Source of the DNA: Luteimonas endophytica | GTDB lineage: Bacteria > Pseudomonadota > Gammaproteobacteria > Xanthomonadales > Xanthomonadaceae | NCBI RefSeq assembly: GCF_029887875.1 | Contig: NZ_JARXRM010000026.1 | Coordinates: forward strand, 19,289-83,288 | Direction of reading: 5' to 3' | DNA length: 64,000 bases | Shown: piece by piece, positions 26,830-37,461 of the stretch | Layout of the letters: every line of letters starts with the position of its first letter | How positions within the stretch are numbered: position 1 is the first letter of the stretch | Notes under the pieces: generated by a model | Database searches by the model: none | The model's input: only the letters and a program-made list of their open reading frames with translations | What the model was told of the DNA's origin: nothing | Position numbers and translations under genes: made by a program

Positions 26830-28212
26830 ATGGCGGACTATTCATTCGGCTACGGCGGCATCGGTTCGGGCATCGACATCAGCTCGATGGTCAGCCAGCT
26901 GGTCGCCGCCGACCGCGCCCCACAGGACGCCCGCCTCGCCAAGCTCGAATCGGCCGCGAAGTTCAAGCTTTCCGGCGTCGGCAGCGTCAGCTCCGCGTTC
27001 GACGCGCTCAAGACCGCGCTCGACGCGCTGAAGAAGTCCGATGCGATGGGCGCCCGCACGGTCGGCTCGGTCTCGGCCGACAGCACCAGCGGCACCGACA
27101 ACGTGCTCTCCGCCAGCGTCGGCAAGGGCACGCCCGCCGGGCAATACCAGATCGAGGTGCTGGCGCTGGCCAGCGCCCACAAGCTGATGGGTGCGGCGGT
27201 CCCGAGCGGCACGCTGTTCGATGCGGGCCAGCTCTCGCTGAGCATGGGCGGCGAGTCGGTGACCATCGACATCGCCACCGGCAGCAGCCTCGCCGACATC
27301 CGCAGCGCGATCAACGACAAGGCCGCGAGCCTCGGCGTGCAGGCCTCGCTGCTGACCTCCGACGACGGCCAGCACCTCTCGGTGGCCTCGACCAGGACCG
27401 GCGCCGCCAATGCGGTCTCGATCCAGCTGGTCGAGGGCGGCGGCGACCTGTCCACCCTGGTCGGGGGATTGCAGCAGAAGACCGCCGCCGCCGACGCCCG
27501 GGTCTCGATCGACGGCCTGATCACCACCTCCGAAGGCAACGCGATCGCCGACGCCGTGCCCGGCATGACCCTCGCCCTCAAGGCCACCGGCACCAGCACG
27601 GTCACCGTCGCCACGGACGCGGCCGCCAGCCGCAAGCCGGTGGAGGACGTGGTCAAGGCCTACAACGCGGCGATCAAGGCGATCGCCACGGCCACTTCGT
27701 ACAACAAGGAAACCGACACGCCCTCCTCGCTCACCGGCGACGCGCAGATGCGCGGCGCCGCGGGCCAGCTGCGCGCGATCATGGGCGACCTGCTCGGCGA
27801 GCTCGCCGTACAGGGCCTGGACGCCAGGACCCTCGGCCTGCAGACCCGTGCGTACCCCTCCAGCGACGGCACCCTGGTGCTCGACAGCGCCAAGTTCGAC
27901 GCCGCGATGGCCGCCAATCCCGGCAAGATCACCGCCGCGTTCAGCGGCAGCGAAGGCTTCGCCGCGCGCCTGTCCGGAGTGGTGGAAGGGTACGTCGGCA
28001 CCGATGGCAGCTTCACCCTGCGCACCAAGGGCATCAACGACCAGCTCAAGGACGTCGCCCGCCAGCGCGAATCGGTGGACCTGCGCATGGAAGCCACCGC
28101 CAAGCGCTATCAGGCGCAGTTCGTGGCGCTCGATTCGCTGATGGCGCAGATGTCGACCACCAGCAACTACCTCTCCCAGCAGCTGGCCGCCCTGTCGGCC
28201 CAGCTGGCCTGA
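26830..28212 (+). CDS. fliD: Flagellar filament cap protein FliD
   Basis: FliD (HAP2) caps the filament tip and folds incoming flagellin. The 460-residue protein has the N-terminal signature GGIGSGIDISSMVSQLVAADRAP and the C-terminal coiled coil (KRYQAQFVALDSLMAQMSTTSNYLSQQLAAL). It is first in a tight fliD-fliS-fliT-PilZ block and has a sigma-28 promoter. Confidence 0.97.
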   Translation: MADYSFGYGGIGSGIDISSMVSQLVAADRAPQDARLAKLESAAKFKLSGVGSVSSAFDALKTALDALKKSDAMGARTVGSVSADSTSGTDNVLSASVGKGTPAGQYQIEVLALASAHKLMGAAVPSGTLFDAGQLSLSMGGESVTIDIATGSSLADIRSAINDKAASLGVQASLLTSDDGQHLSVASTRTGAANAVSIQLVEGGGDLSTLVGGLQQKTAAADARVSIDGLITTSEGNAIADAVPGMTLALKATGTSTVTVATDAAASRKPVEDVVKAYNAAIKAIATATSYNKETDTPSSLTGDAQMRGAAGQLRAIMGDLLGELAVQGLDARTLGLQTRAYPSSDGTLVLDSAKFDAAMAANPGKITAAFSGSEGFAARLSGVVEGYVGTDGSFTLRTKGINDQLKDVARQRESVDLRMEATAKRYQAQFVALDSLMAQMSTTSNYLSQQLAALSAQLA

Positions 28213-28237
28213 TGCAAACACCCCAGGAGCACTCCCG

Positions 28238-28654
28238 ATGTCGCCTCGTTCGCTCGCCGCCGAATACCGGCAGAACCACATCGAAGGTACGGTGATGGAT
28301 GCGGATCCGCACAAGCTGGTCTCGCTGCTGCTGGCCGGCGCCTGCGACCGGATCCGCCTGGCCGAGGCCTGCCTCGAGCAGGGCGACCAGGCCCGCAAGG
28401 GCAAGGCGATCGGCGAGGCCTGCGCCATCGTCGGCCACCTCGACGGCTCGCTGGACCACGAGGCCGGCGGCGAGATCGCCGGCAACCTGTCCGCCCTGTA
28501 CGACTACGTGGTGCGGCGCCTGACCGCCGCCAACCTGCACAACGACGGCGAGGGCCTGCGCGAGTCGCTGGCGCTGCTGGCCGAGGTCGACGCGGCCTGG
28601 AACGCGATTCCCGAACAGCAGCGGCAGCTGCAGGCGAGCGGAGGCGCGGCATGA
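28238..28654 (+). CDS. fliS: Flagellin export chaperone FliS
   Basis: FliS keeps flagellin monomeric in the cytoplasm until export. The 138-residue helical protein has the family start AAEYRQNHIEGTVMDADPHKLVSLLLAGACDRI and the LSALYDYVVRRLTAANLHND motif in its second half. An AGGAG ribosome-binding site precedes the ATG. The stop overlaps the next start. Confidence 0.95.
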   Translation: MSPRSLAAEYRQNHIEGTVMDADPHKLVSLLLAGACDRIRLAEACLEQGDQARKGKAIGEACAIVGHLDGSLDHEAGGEIAGNLSALYDYVVRRLTAANLHNDGEGLRESLALLAEVDAAWNAIPEQQRQLQASGGAA

Positions 28655-28944
28655 GCGAGCCGACCCTGGGCGATCTGCAGGCCGGCCTGGACGCCCTGGC
28701 CGAGGCGCTCGAGCACGACGACTTCCTGCCGGCCGGCTCGCTGCTGGCACAGTATGATCGGGACTTGCGCGCCTATGTCGAGACGGTGGGCGGCAACGCC
28801 CCGCTCGGCGCGCTGCGGGCGATGCTGCAGATGCAGAACTCGCTCGCAGCGCGAATGCAGGAGCGGCAGCGCGGCATCGCCGCCGAGCTGCGCGACATGC
28901 GCCAGGCGGGGCACGCGGCGCGCGCCTATTCGGAGCTTGGATGA
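28651..28944 (+). CDS. fliT: FliT-like flagellar chaperone
   Basis: The 97-residue protein is almost wholly alpha-helical and charged, with no membrane segment, and overlaps fliS by 4 bases. FliT, usually encoded after fliS, is the export chaperone of the cap protein FliD and a regulator in enterics. Sequence conservation in this family is low, so the call rests on size, helicity and position; the similarity itself is weak. Confidence 0.62.
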   Translation: MSEPTLGDLQAGLDALAEALEHDDFLPAGSLLAQYDRDLRAYVETVGGNAPLGALRAMLQMQNSLAARMQERQRGIAAELRDMRQAGHAARAYSELG

Positions 28945-29513
28945 TGAACGCAACCGGGGTGTCCGCGGACCAGGCAGAACGCGACCTGTTCGAAGATGCC
29001 CTGAGTTGCGAGCTGCACCTGCCGGCACAGCTGGTGCCCGGTGCCGGCCCCGGCCGCCTGCCGCAGGCGGAGGCGCTGCTGGCGGGCCTGGCCCAGGTCG
29101 AGGACCTGCGCATGGACGACGCCGGCGAGGAGCGCGGCGAACTGCCGCAGCTGGCGCAGCGCATGGACGCCAAGCTGGACCTGATGCTGATGCTGCTCGG
29201 CCGCCTGGTCAGCCGCTCCTCCGATGCGCTGCCCCTGCGCGCGGTGCGCTGGTCGCACCGCGGCGTCCGCCTGGATGCGCCGGCGCGCCCGGAAATCGCC
29301 GCCGGCGCCGCCGGCGTGCTGCACCTGCAGCCGTCCGAATGGCTGCCCGACCATCTCGAGCTTCCGGCGACGGTACTGGCCGAAGCCCCCGCCGACGGCG
29401 GCTTCCAGCGCCTGTGGCTGCGGTTCGGCGCGCTTCCTGCGGGCCTCGCGGACGCGCTCGAGAAGCACCTGTTCCGGCTGCACCGCAAGCAGATCGCCGC
29501 CAGCCGGCGCTGA
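28941..29513 (+). CDS. PilZ-like domain protein, possible c-di-GMP effector
   Basis: The 190-residue protein overlaps the fliT-like gene by 4 bases. The first half is helical (about 1-85) and the second half is a PilZ-like beta barrel (about 90-180). The segment LPLRAVRWSHRGVRLDAP resembles the PilZ binding region but lacks a clear RxxxR, and the D/N-x-S-x-x-G motif is only partly kept as WSHRG. It may therefore bind c-di-GMP poorly or not at all, as described for atypical PilZ proteins of Xanthomonas. Its place next to chaperone genes suggests a link to filament assembly or speed control. Confidence 0.65.
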   Translation: MMNATGVSADQAERDLFEDALSCELHLPAQLVPGAGPGRLPQAEALLAGLAQVEDLRMDDAGEERGELPQLAQRMDAKLDLMLMLLGRLVSRSSDALPLRAVRWSHRGVRLDAPARPEIAAGAAGVLHLQPSEWLPDHLELPATVLAEAPADGGFQRLWLRFGALPAGLADALEKHLFRLHRKQIAASRR

Positions 29514-29597
29514 CCGCGCCGCGCCGCGGCCGCGATTCCCTATCGGCCCGGCCTCGGCTATGGTGGCCGCGACCATCATGGGACAGCCGACCGCACC

Positions 29598-30230
29598 GTG
29601 CGCGTACTGATCGTCGACGACCATACCCTCGTCCGCGCCGGCCTGAGCCGGCTGCTGCAGGGTTTCGCCGGGGTCGACGTCTGCGCCGAGGCCAGCAATG
29701 CCGAGCAGGCGGTCGACCTGGCGGCGCTGCACCGCCCCGAGATCGTGCTGATGGACCTGTCGCTCCCGGGCCGCAGCGGCCTGGACGCGATGAGCGCGAT
29801 CCTGGGCGCGCTGCCCGCGACCCGCGTGGTGATGATGTCGATGCACGACGACGCCTCGCACGTCCGCGATGCGCTGGAGCGCGGCGCCGCCGGCTTCGTG
29901 GTCAAGGACGCGGCGCCGATGGAGCTGGAACTCGCGCTGCGCACCGCCGCCGGTGGCGAGGTGTTCCTCAGCCCGCGGCTGTCGTCGAAGATGATGGCAC
30001 CGCTGTTCGGGCGCGAGAAGCCGGTCGGGGTGGCGGCACTGTCGCCGCGCCAGCGCCAGATCCTGGCGCAGATCGGCCGCGGCTTCAGCAGCAAGGAGAT
30101 CGCCGCCGACCTCGGCATCAGCGTCAAGACGGTGGAGACCCATCGCGCGCGGATGATGGAGGCGCTGGGCTGCCGGCGCGCCACCGACCTGCTGCTGCTG
30201 GCGGCCCGGCACGAGCGGGAGCTGGACTGA
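29598..30230 (+). CDS. LuxR/NarL-type response regulator
   Basis: The 210-residue protein has a receiver domain (about 1-118, acceptor Asp53 in LMDLSLPGRSG, Lys in VKDAAP) and a C-terminal LuxR-type helix-turn-helix (about 145-205, LSPRQRQILAQIGRGFSSKEIAADLGISVKTVETHRARMM). It starts at GTG. The cognate kinase is not adjacent; the HisKA_3 kinase at 7797 is of the right class. It lies directly ahead of rpoN, so it may control or be controlled with the flagellar hierarchy. Confidence 0.92.
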   Translation: MRVLIVDDHTLVRAGLSRLLQGFAGVDVCAEASNAEQAVDLAALHRPEIVLMDLSLPGRSGLDAMSAILGALPATRVVMMSMHDDASHVRDALERGAAGFVVKDAAPMELELALRTAAGGEVFLSPRLSSKMMAPLFGREKPVGVAALSPRQRQILAQIGRGFSSKEIAADLGISVKTVETHRARMMEALGCRRATDLLLLAARHERELD

Positions 30231-30251
30231 AACGCGCGGGATGAATGGGGC

Positions 30252-30269
30252 GCGCCGGAATTCCGGCGC
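30252..30269. repeat. 18-bp perfect palindrome after the LuxR-type regulator
   Basis: GCGCCGGAA-TTCCGGCGC lies 22 bases after the regulator stop in a 186-base gap. No T tract follows. Further G+C-rich GGCGTCGGGA repeats follow (about 30303-30345). It may be a terminator stem or an operator; nothing in the sequence decides. Confidence 0.45.
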
Positions 30270-30382
30270 CGGAATCCCGTGCCGGTGTAGGGGCGGCCCC
30301 GACAGGCGTCGGGACGGCGACCACCGGCGTCGGGAACGTCCCGATTCAACTCCCGTCGCGGGCGCCGCAAGATGCGCTCACG

Positions 30383-30402
30383 GGCACCGCTCCACCGGTG
30401 CC
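30383..30402 (+). promoter_or_regulatory. Hairpin in the rpoN leader
   Basis: GGCACCG-CTCCAC-CGGTGCC forms a perfect 7-bp stem ending 14 bases ahead of the rpoN ATG and just before the GGGAG ribosome-binding site (30407-30411). Such a position could influence translation initiation, but this is inference from structure alone. Confidence 0.35.
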
Positions 30403-30416
30403 GACCGGGAGCCACC

Positions 30417-31847
30417 ATGAAAGGCAGCCAGATCCAGTCCCAGCAGCTCGGCCAGCAGCTCAACCTGACGCCGCAGTTGCTGCAGGCCATCCGCCTGCTC
30501 CAGCTCGACAGCATGCAGCTCGAACAGGAGGTCCGCCAGGCGCTGGAACTCAACCCGCTGCTGGAACTGCAGGAAGAGGCCGAGACCCAGGCTGCAGCCG
30601 AGGCGGAGGGCTGCATCGCCGACGCCGCCGCGGCCGAGGTCGCCGCTTTCGACGAGCTGCCCGAGTCGTCGATGTGGGACGTTCCCGCCGCAGGCTGGCG
30701 CGAGGGCCAGGAAGACGGCATGGAGCGCATCGCCGCCGGTGGCTCCAGTGACCCGCAGGTCCGGATCCTCCAGGACCTGGCGCTCGAACTGGCCCCGGCC
30801 GAACTCGAGATCGCCGCGTTCTGGCTGGAGCATTGCGACGACGCCGGCTACCTCGACGGCGAGCCGGAGGTCCTGGCCCGGCTGGCCTGCGCGCGCTTCG
30901 ATCTGCCCGCGGCGCGGGTGGAGGCGGTGCGCCAGCGCCTGCTCCATGGCGACCCCGCCGGGATCGCCGCCGCGAGCCTGCAGGAGTGCCTGCAGGCGCA
31001 GCTGGCCGCCCTGCCCGGCCCGGTCGCGGGCCGGCCGCTGGCGGCACGGATACTGGGCGGCTGCCTGGACCTGCTGGCCGCGCACGACCATGCCGCCATC
31101 GCCCTGCGCCTGGGCGTGGCCGAGGAGGACGCCACCGAGGCCGCCCGCCTGGTGCTCTCGCTCGATCCCCGGCCCGGCGACGCCGGCCGACCCGACGGCA
31201 ATGTCGCGGTGGTGCCCGATGCGGTGGCCTGGTTCGCCGATGGCCAGTGGCGGGTGGCGCTGAACGGCGCGACCGCCCCGCGGGTCGCTGTCAATCCGAT
31301 GTACGAGCGCGCCCTCGCCGGCGGCGGCGACGATGCCGGAAGCGGCCAGCTGCGCGCGCTGCTGCAGGAGGCGCGCTGGCTCAGCCGCGGCCTGGCGATG
31401 CGCTACGACACGCTGTTGCGCACCGCGCGGGTGATCGTCGAGCGCCAGGCCGGGTTCCTCGAGCGCGGCGACGAAGCGATGGCGCCGCTGACCCTCAAGG
31501 AAGTCGCCGATGCCATCGGCATGCACGAGTCGACGGTCTCGCGGATCACCACAGGCAAGTACCTGCAGACCCCGCGCGGCACCATCGAGATGAAGCGCTT
31601 CTTCGCGGTGCGGCTGGAGGGCGCCAACGTGTCCGGCACCGCGGTGCGTGCGATGGTCAAGCGCCTGATCGATGCCGAGCCGCCGCAGCGGCCGCTGGCC
31701 GACGACGCGATCGCCGAACTGCTGGCCCGCAACGGCGTGCACATCGCCCGCCGCACCGTGGCCAAGTACCGCGACCAGCTCGCCATCGCCCCGGCGCGCC
31801 AGCGCCGCCGCGGCGCCCCCCAACCGCTGATGGCCCAGGCGGGCTGA
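30417..31847 (+). CDS. rpoN: RNA polymerase sigma-54 factor RpoN
   Basis: Sigma-54 directs RNA polymerase to -24/-12 promoters and needs an AAA+ activator. The 476-residue protein has the Gln/Leu-rich activator region (QLGQQLNLTPQLLQAIRLLQLDS), a short acidic region II, the core-binding domain, a helix-turn-helix (IGMHESTVSRITTGKYLQTPRG) and the RpoN box ARRTVAKYRDQL near residues 442-453. ATG 30417 is chosen over the in-frame ATG 30372 for its GGGAG site and the family start. Being inside the flagellar cluster beside fleQ, it matches the flagellar rpoN2 of Xanthomonas; a second rpoN may exist elsewhere. Confidence 0.96.
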   Translation: MKGSQIQSQQLGQQLNLTPQLLQAIRLLQLDSMQLEQEVRQALELNPLLELQEEAETQAAAEAEGCIADAAAAEVAAFDELPESSMWDVPAAGWREGQEDGMERIAAGGSSDPQVRILQDLALELAPAELEIAAFWLEHCDDAGYLDGEPEVLARLACARFDLPAARVEAVRQRLLHGDPAGIAAASLQECLQAQLAALPGPVAGRPLAARILGGCLDLLAAHDHAAIALRLGVAEEDATEAARLVLSLDPRPGDAGRPDGNVAVVPDAVAWFADGQWRVALNGATAPRVAVNPMYERALAGGGDDAGSGQLRALLQEARWLSRGLAMRYDTLLRTARVIVERQAGFLERGDEAMAPLTLKEVADAIGMHESTVSRITTGKYLQTPRGTIEMKRFFAVRLEGANVSGTAVRAMVKRLIDAEPPQRPLADDAIAELLARNGVHIARRTVAKYRDQLAIAPARQRRRGAPQPLMAQAG

Positions 31848-31859
31848 GGACACCACCGG

Positions 31860-32236
31860 ATGAATACGATCACGGTCCTGCTGGTCGACGACCACGAGGG
31901 CTTCATCAACGCCGCCCTGCGCCACTTCCGCAAGGTCGACTGGCTGCAGGTGGTGGGCACCGCCGGCAACGGCCTGGAGGCGATCGAGCGTTCCGAGGCG
32001 CTGCGCCCGGCGGTCGTGCTGATGGACCTGGCGATGCCGGAGATGGGCGGCCTGCAGGCCACCCGCCTGATCAAGGCCCAGGACGACCCCCCCTACATCG
32101 TCGTGGCCAGCCACTTCGACGACGCCGAGCACCGCGAGCACGCGATGCGCGCCGGCGCCGACAACTTCGTCAGCAAACTCTCCTACATCCAGGAAGTCAT
32201 GCCGATCCTGGAAGGCCTGCACAGAGGTGAAGCGTC

Positions 32237-32240
<4 letters not shown>
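31860..32240 (+). CDS. Single-domain CheY-like response regulator
   Basis: The 126-residue protein is a stand-alone receiver domain (acidic pair in LVDDHEG, acceptor Asp56 in LMDLAMPEMGG, Lys in VSKLSY). It overlaps fleQ by 4 bases (ATGA) and lies between rpoN and fleQ. The partner is not evident. Position suggests it modulates FleQ or RpoN rather than the motor, but that is inference. Confidence 0.87.
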
Positions 32241-33670
<1,430 letters not shown>

Positions 33671-33696
33671 GCCGCGTCATGATCCCGGCGCGGCCG

Positions 33697-33712
33697 CGGC
33701 ACGCGAATTGCA
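33697..33712 (+). promoter_or_regulatory. Sigma-54 promoter of the fliE operon
   Basis: CGGCACGCGAATTGCA differs from TGGCACG-N4-TTGCA only in the first base. The fliE ATG is 36 bases downstream. It lies 26 bases after the fleQ stop, consistent with FleQ driving the adjacent fliEFGHIJK operon. Confidence 0.87.
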
Positions 33713-33748
33713 TCGTTCAGCGCGACGCCACCGTGTCCCGGTCAACCC

Positions 33749-34138
33749 ATGAGCTATTCGGTCGATTCCGTCCTCTCCCAGATCCGCAGCTACCAGACCC
33801 AGATGGGCCAGGCGGTCCCGGCGCGGGTGGCCGACGCCCCCCGCGGCGACGCGATCGGCGGCCCCGGTGGGATCGGCGGGGCCGGCGCCCCGGGCCAGGT
33901 CCAGCAGCCGGGCCGCGCCAGCTTCGGCGAGACCCTGCGCGGGGCGATGGAGGGGGTGAACGCCGCGCAGCACCGCACCGGCGAGCTGGTGCGGGCGTTC
34001 GAACTGGGCGAACCGGGGGCGGACCTGGCCAAGGTAATGGTCGCCGCCCAGCAGTCGCAGGTGGCGTTCCGCGCCACCGTGGAAGTGCGCAACCGACTGG
34101 TACAGGCGTACCAGGACGTCATGAACATGCCGCTGTAA
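33749..34138 (+). CDS. fliE: Flagellar MS-ring/rod adapter FliE
   Basis: FliE joins the MS ring to the rod. The 129-residue protein has a Gly/Pro-rich N-terminal half and the family C-terminal helices (SFGETLRGAMEGVNAAQHRTGELVRAFE, then VAFRATVEVRNRLVQAYQDVMNMPL). It is first in the fliEFGHIJK operon, behind a sigma-54 promoter. Confidence 0.96.
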   Translation: MSYSVDSVLSQIRSYQTQMGQAVPARVADAPRGDAIGGPGGIGGAGAPGQVQQPGRASFGETLRGAMEGVNAAQHRTGELVRAFELGEPGADLAKVMVAAQQSQVAFRATVEVRNRLVQAYQDVMNMPL

Positions 34139-34158
34139 CCGACCGGACCTGATCGCAC

Positions 34159-35850
34159 ATGGCCATTTCGCTCTCCAGGGATACGTTCGATGCCGGCAAG
34201 GCCGGCGACAAGGCCGTGCGGGTGCTCGACCGGCTGCAGGAGATGCAGCTGGCGCGGCGCCTGGGCAAGATGCTGCTGCTCGCCGCGGCGGTCGCGATCG
34301 GTCTGACGGTGTTCTTCTGGTCGCAGAAGCCCCAGTACACCCCGCTGTACGCCGGCCTCGACGCGCAGGCCACCGCCGAGGCCACCGACCTGTTGCGCAC
34401 CGCGCAGATCCCGTTCCGCATCGACCAGGCCAGCGGCGCCATCTCGGTGCCGGAGGAACACGTCCACGACGCGCGGCTGAAGCTTGCCGGCTCCGGCGTG
34501 GCCGACAGCGGCCGGCTCGGCTTCGAGCTGATGGAGCGCGACCCCGGTTTCGGGGTCAGCCAGTTCGTCGAGACCGCCCGCTACCAGCACGCGCTGGAAA
34601 CCGAGCTGGTGCGCACCATCGGCACCCTGCGCTCGGTGCGCGACGCCCGGGTGCACCTGGCGATCCCCAAGCCCAGCGCCTTCACCCGCCAACGCGAGGT
34701 GGCGAGCGCCTCGGTGGTGCTCGACCTGCGCAGCGGCACCCGCCTGGAGGGCAGCCAGGTCGACGCCATCGTCCACCTGGTGGCCTCCAGCATTCCGGAC
34801 CTCGCCCCGGAGCGCGTCACCGTGGTCGATCAGAACGGCCGCCTGCTCAGCGAAGCCGGCGGCGACAGCGAGTCGGCGCTGAGCGCATTGCAGTTCGAGC
34901 AGGTGCGGCGCCAGGAAACCTCGTTCAACCAGCGCATCCGCGAGCTGCTCGAGCCGATGACCGGGCCCGGCCGGGTCAACGCCGAGGTCACCGTGGACAT
35001 GGACTTCTCGGTCACCGAGGAGGCGCGCGAACTGTTCGACGCCGACCCGCAGAAGCTGCGCAGCGAGCAGGTCAGCGAGAACTCCACCGCGAGCGCCGAG
35101 GGGCCCGAGGGCGTGCCCGGCGCCGCCAGCAACGTGCCCGAGGCCGTGATGGCCGCGGGCGAGGCGGCCGCGGCCGAGGAAGCCGCCGCCGCGGCGGCCG
35201 GCGGCGCGCCGCGCGACGTCTCGCGCAGCGCCACCCGCAACTTCGAGCTGGACCGCACCCTGCAGCACACCCGCCAGCCGCCCGGCCGGATCCGCCGCGT
35301 CAGCGCCGCGGTGCTGGTCGACCACGTGCCCCGCCCCGGCGCCGAGGGCAAGACCGAGCTGCAGCCCCTCAGCGAAGCCGAGCTGCAGCGCATCGAGGCG
35401 CTGGTGCGCCAGGCGGTCGGCTTCAGCGAGGAGCGCGGCGACACCGTGTCGGTGATGAACGCGCCGTTCGTGCGCGAGCAGGCAGACGATCCGGAGACCG
35501 ACGGCAGCTGGTGGCAGGACCCGCGAGTGCGCGACATCGCCCGGCTGGCGGTGGGCGCGCTGGTGGTGCTGGCGCTGCTGTTCGGGGTGGTTCGGCCAGC
35601 GGTGCGGCAGATCAGCGACCCCACGCCGGGCAAGCGCAAGCCGGGTGCCACCGAGGAGGCGAGCGTGGTCGAGGACGAGGTGCCCGGCCTGGCCGAGGAC
35701 ACTGCGAAGATCGCCGCGACCCAGACCATCGCCCTGCCCTCGGACGCCTACGACGATCGCCTGCGCCACGCGCGCGAGGCGGTGAAGACCGATTCAAAGC
35801 AGGTCGCCCAGGTGGTGAAGGGATGGTTGGGCAATGAAGCCGCAGTCTAG
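34159..35850 (+). CDS. fliF: Flagellar MS-ring protein FliF
   Basis: FliF builds the inner-membrane MS ring on which the motor assembles. The 563-residue protein has an N-terminal membrane segment (about 34-54), periplasmic ring-building domains (QYTPLYAGLDAQATAEATDLL to about 430), a second membrane segment (about 458-478) and a cytoplasmic C-terminal tail that binds FliG. An Ala/Glu-rich loop (about 310-355) is longer than usual. It overlaps fliG by 17 bases. Confidence 0.97.
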   Translation: MAISLSRDTFDAGKAGDKAVRVLDRLQEMQLARRLGKMLLLAAAVAIGLTVFFWSQKPQYTPLYAGLDAQATAEATDLLRTAQIPFRIDQASGAISVPEEHVHDARLKLAGSGVADSGRLGFELMERDPGFGVSQFVETARYQHALETELVRTIGTLRSVRDARVHLAIPKPSAFTRQREVASASVVLDLRSGTRLEGSQVDAIVHLVASSIPDLAPERVTVVDQNGRLLSEAGGDSESALSALQFEQVRRQETSFNQRIRELLEPMTGPGRVNAEVTVDMDFSVTEEARELFDADPQKLRSEQVSENSTASAEGPEGVPGAASNVPEAVMAAGEAAAAEEAAAAAAGGAPRDVSRSATRNFELDRTLQHTRQPPGRIRRVSAAVLVDHVPRPGAEGKTELQPLSEAELQRIEALVRQAVGFSEERGDTVSVMNAPFVREQADDPETDGSWWQDPRVRDIARLAVGALVVLALLFGVVRPAVRQISDPTPGKRKPGATEEASVVEDEVPGLAEDTAKIAATQTIALPSDAYDDRLRHAREAVKTDSKQVAQVVKGWLGNEAAV

Positions 35851-36850
35851 TACCGCAGGCATGACCGGGGTCCAGCGCGCCGCGGTGCTGCTGCTCTCGC
35901 TGGGCGAGGCCGACGCCGCCGAGGTGCTCAAGCACATGGCGGCCAAGGAAGTGCAGAAGCTCGGCCTGGCCATGGCCACCATGAGCGGCGTGACCCGCGA
36001 GCAGGTGCTCGGGGTGATGGACGACTTCAAGGGCGAGCTGGAGCGCCAGACCTCGCTCGGCGTCGGCGCCGACGACTACATCCGCAACGTGCTGATCCAG
36101 GCGCTCGGGGCCGACAAGGCCGGCGGGCTCATCGACCGCATCCTGCTGGGCCGCAACACCACCGGGCTGGACACGCTGAAGTGGATGGATCCGCGCGCGA
36201 TCTACGACCTGATCCGCAACGAGCACCCGCAGATCATCGCCATCGTGCTCTCGCACCTGGACAGCGACCAGGCCGCCGAGACCCTGCAGCTGATGCCCGA
36301 ACGCACCCGCGCCGACGTGCTGCTGCGCATCGCCACCCTCGACGGCATCCCGCCCAACGCCCTCAACGAGCTCAACGAGATCATGGAGCGGCAGTTCGCC
36401 GGCAACCAGAACCTCAAGTCGTCGAACGTCGGCGGGGTGAAGGTCGCCGCCAACATCCTCAATTTCATGGATTCCGGGCAGGACCAGTCGATCCTGGGCG
36501 CGATCAACAAGGTCGACCAGCAGCTCGGCCAGCGCATCCAGGACCTGATGTTCGTGTTCGACGACCTGGTCGATCTCGACGACCGCGAACTGCAGATCGT
36601 GCTGCGCGAGGTCAACGGCGAGCGTCTCGGCATCGCCCTGCGCGGCGCCGACACCAAGGTCCGCGACAAGATCACCAAGAACATGTCGCAACGCGCCGCC
36701 GAGATCCTGGTCGAGGACATGGAGGCGCGCGGACCGGTGCGCCTGTCCGACGTGGAGGGCGCGCAGAAGGAGATCCTCGCGATCGTGCGGCGCCTGTCCG
36801 ACGAGGGCGCCATCGCCCTGAGCGGCGGCGCCGCCGAGGAACTGGTATGA
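35834..36850 (+). CDS. fliG: Flagellar motor switch protein FliG
   Basis: FliG converts stator force into rotation. The 338-residue protein has the N-terminal FliF-binding domain ([24 protein letters not shown]), the middle [22 protein letters not shown] motif and the C-terminal torque domain with charged helix residues ([21 protein letters not shown]). Length is standard. It overlaps fliF by 17 bases and fliH by 4. Confidence 0.98.
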   Translation: MKPQSSTAGMTGVQRAAVLLLSLGEADAAEVLKHMAAKEVQKLGLAMATMSGVTREQVLGVMDDFKGELERQTSLGVGADDYIRNVLIQALGADKAGGLIDRILLGRNTTGLDTLKWMDPRAIYDLIRNEHPQIIAIVLSHLDSDQAAETLQLMPERTRADVLLRIATLDGIPPNALNELNEIMERQFAGNQNLKSSNVGGVKVAANILNFMDSGQDQSILGAINKVDQQLGQRIQDLMFVFDDLVDLDDRELQIVLREVNGERLGIALRGADTKVRDKITKNMSQRAAEILVEDMEARGPVRLSDVEGAQKEILAIVRRLSDEGAIALSGGAAEELV

Positions 36851-37461
36851 GCGCTGCGGTGCGCTGGCTGGCACCGGCCATGGATGCCGGCGCGGACACC
36901 TCGGTCGCGCAGCGCGAGCGGGAGATCCCGCGGCCGCCGACCCTGGAGGAAATCCAGCAGATCGCCGAGGACGCGCGCAACGAGGGTCACGCGGCCGGCC
37001 TGGCGGCCGGCCACGCCGAGGGCTTCGCCCACGGCCAGGCCGAGGTGCGGCGTCTGACCGCGCAGATCGAGGGCATCCTCGACAATTTCTCGCGCCCGCT
37101 CGCCCGCCTCGAGGGCGAGGTGGTCGCGGCGCTCGGCGAGCTGGCGGTACGCATCGCCGGCAGCCTGGTCGGCCGCGCCTACCAGGCCGACCCGATGCTG
37201 TTGTCGGAACTGGTCGGCGAAGCGGTCGATGCGGTCGGCGGCGCCGGCCGGGACGTCGAGGTGCGCCTGCATCCGGACGACATCGCCGCGCTCACCCCGG
37301 TGCTGTCGCTGCTGCCGGCCACCCGGCTGGTCGCCGACCACGCCCTGGCCCGCGGCGACCTGCGCGTGCATGCCGAGAGCGTGCGGATCGACGGCACCCT
37401 GGAGGCGCGCCTGCGTGGCGCGCTCGAGACCGTGATCCATCGCGCCGGGGCGCGAGCGTGA
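36847..37461 (+). CDS. fliH: Flagellar assembly protein FliH
   Basis: FliH is the stator-like regulator of the FliI export ATPase. The 204-residue protein contains the family's glycine-repeat helix ([22 protein letters not shown], about 49-70) followed by the conserved C-terminal domain ([18 protein letters not shown]). The ATG overlaps the fliG stop and the stop overlaps fliI's GTG, so translation is coupled along the operon. Confidence 0.94.
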   Translation: MSAAVRWLAPAMDAGADTSVAQREREIPRPPTLEEIQQIAEDARNEGHAAGLAAGHAEGFAHGQAEVRRLTAQIEGILDNFSRPLARLEGEVVAALGELAVRIAGSLVGRAYQADPMLLSELVGEAVDAVGGAGRDVEVRLHPDDIAALTPVLSLLPATRLVADHALARGDLRVHAESVRIDGTLEARLRGALETVIHRAGARA

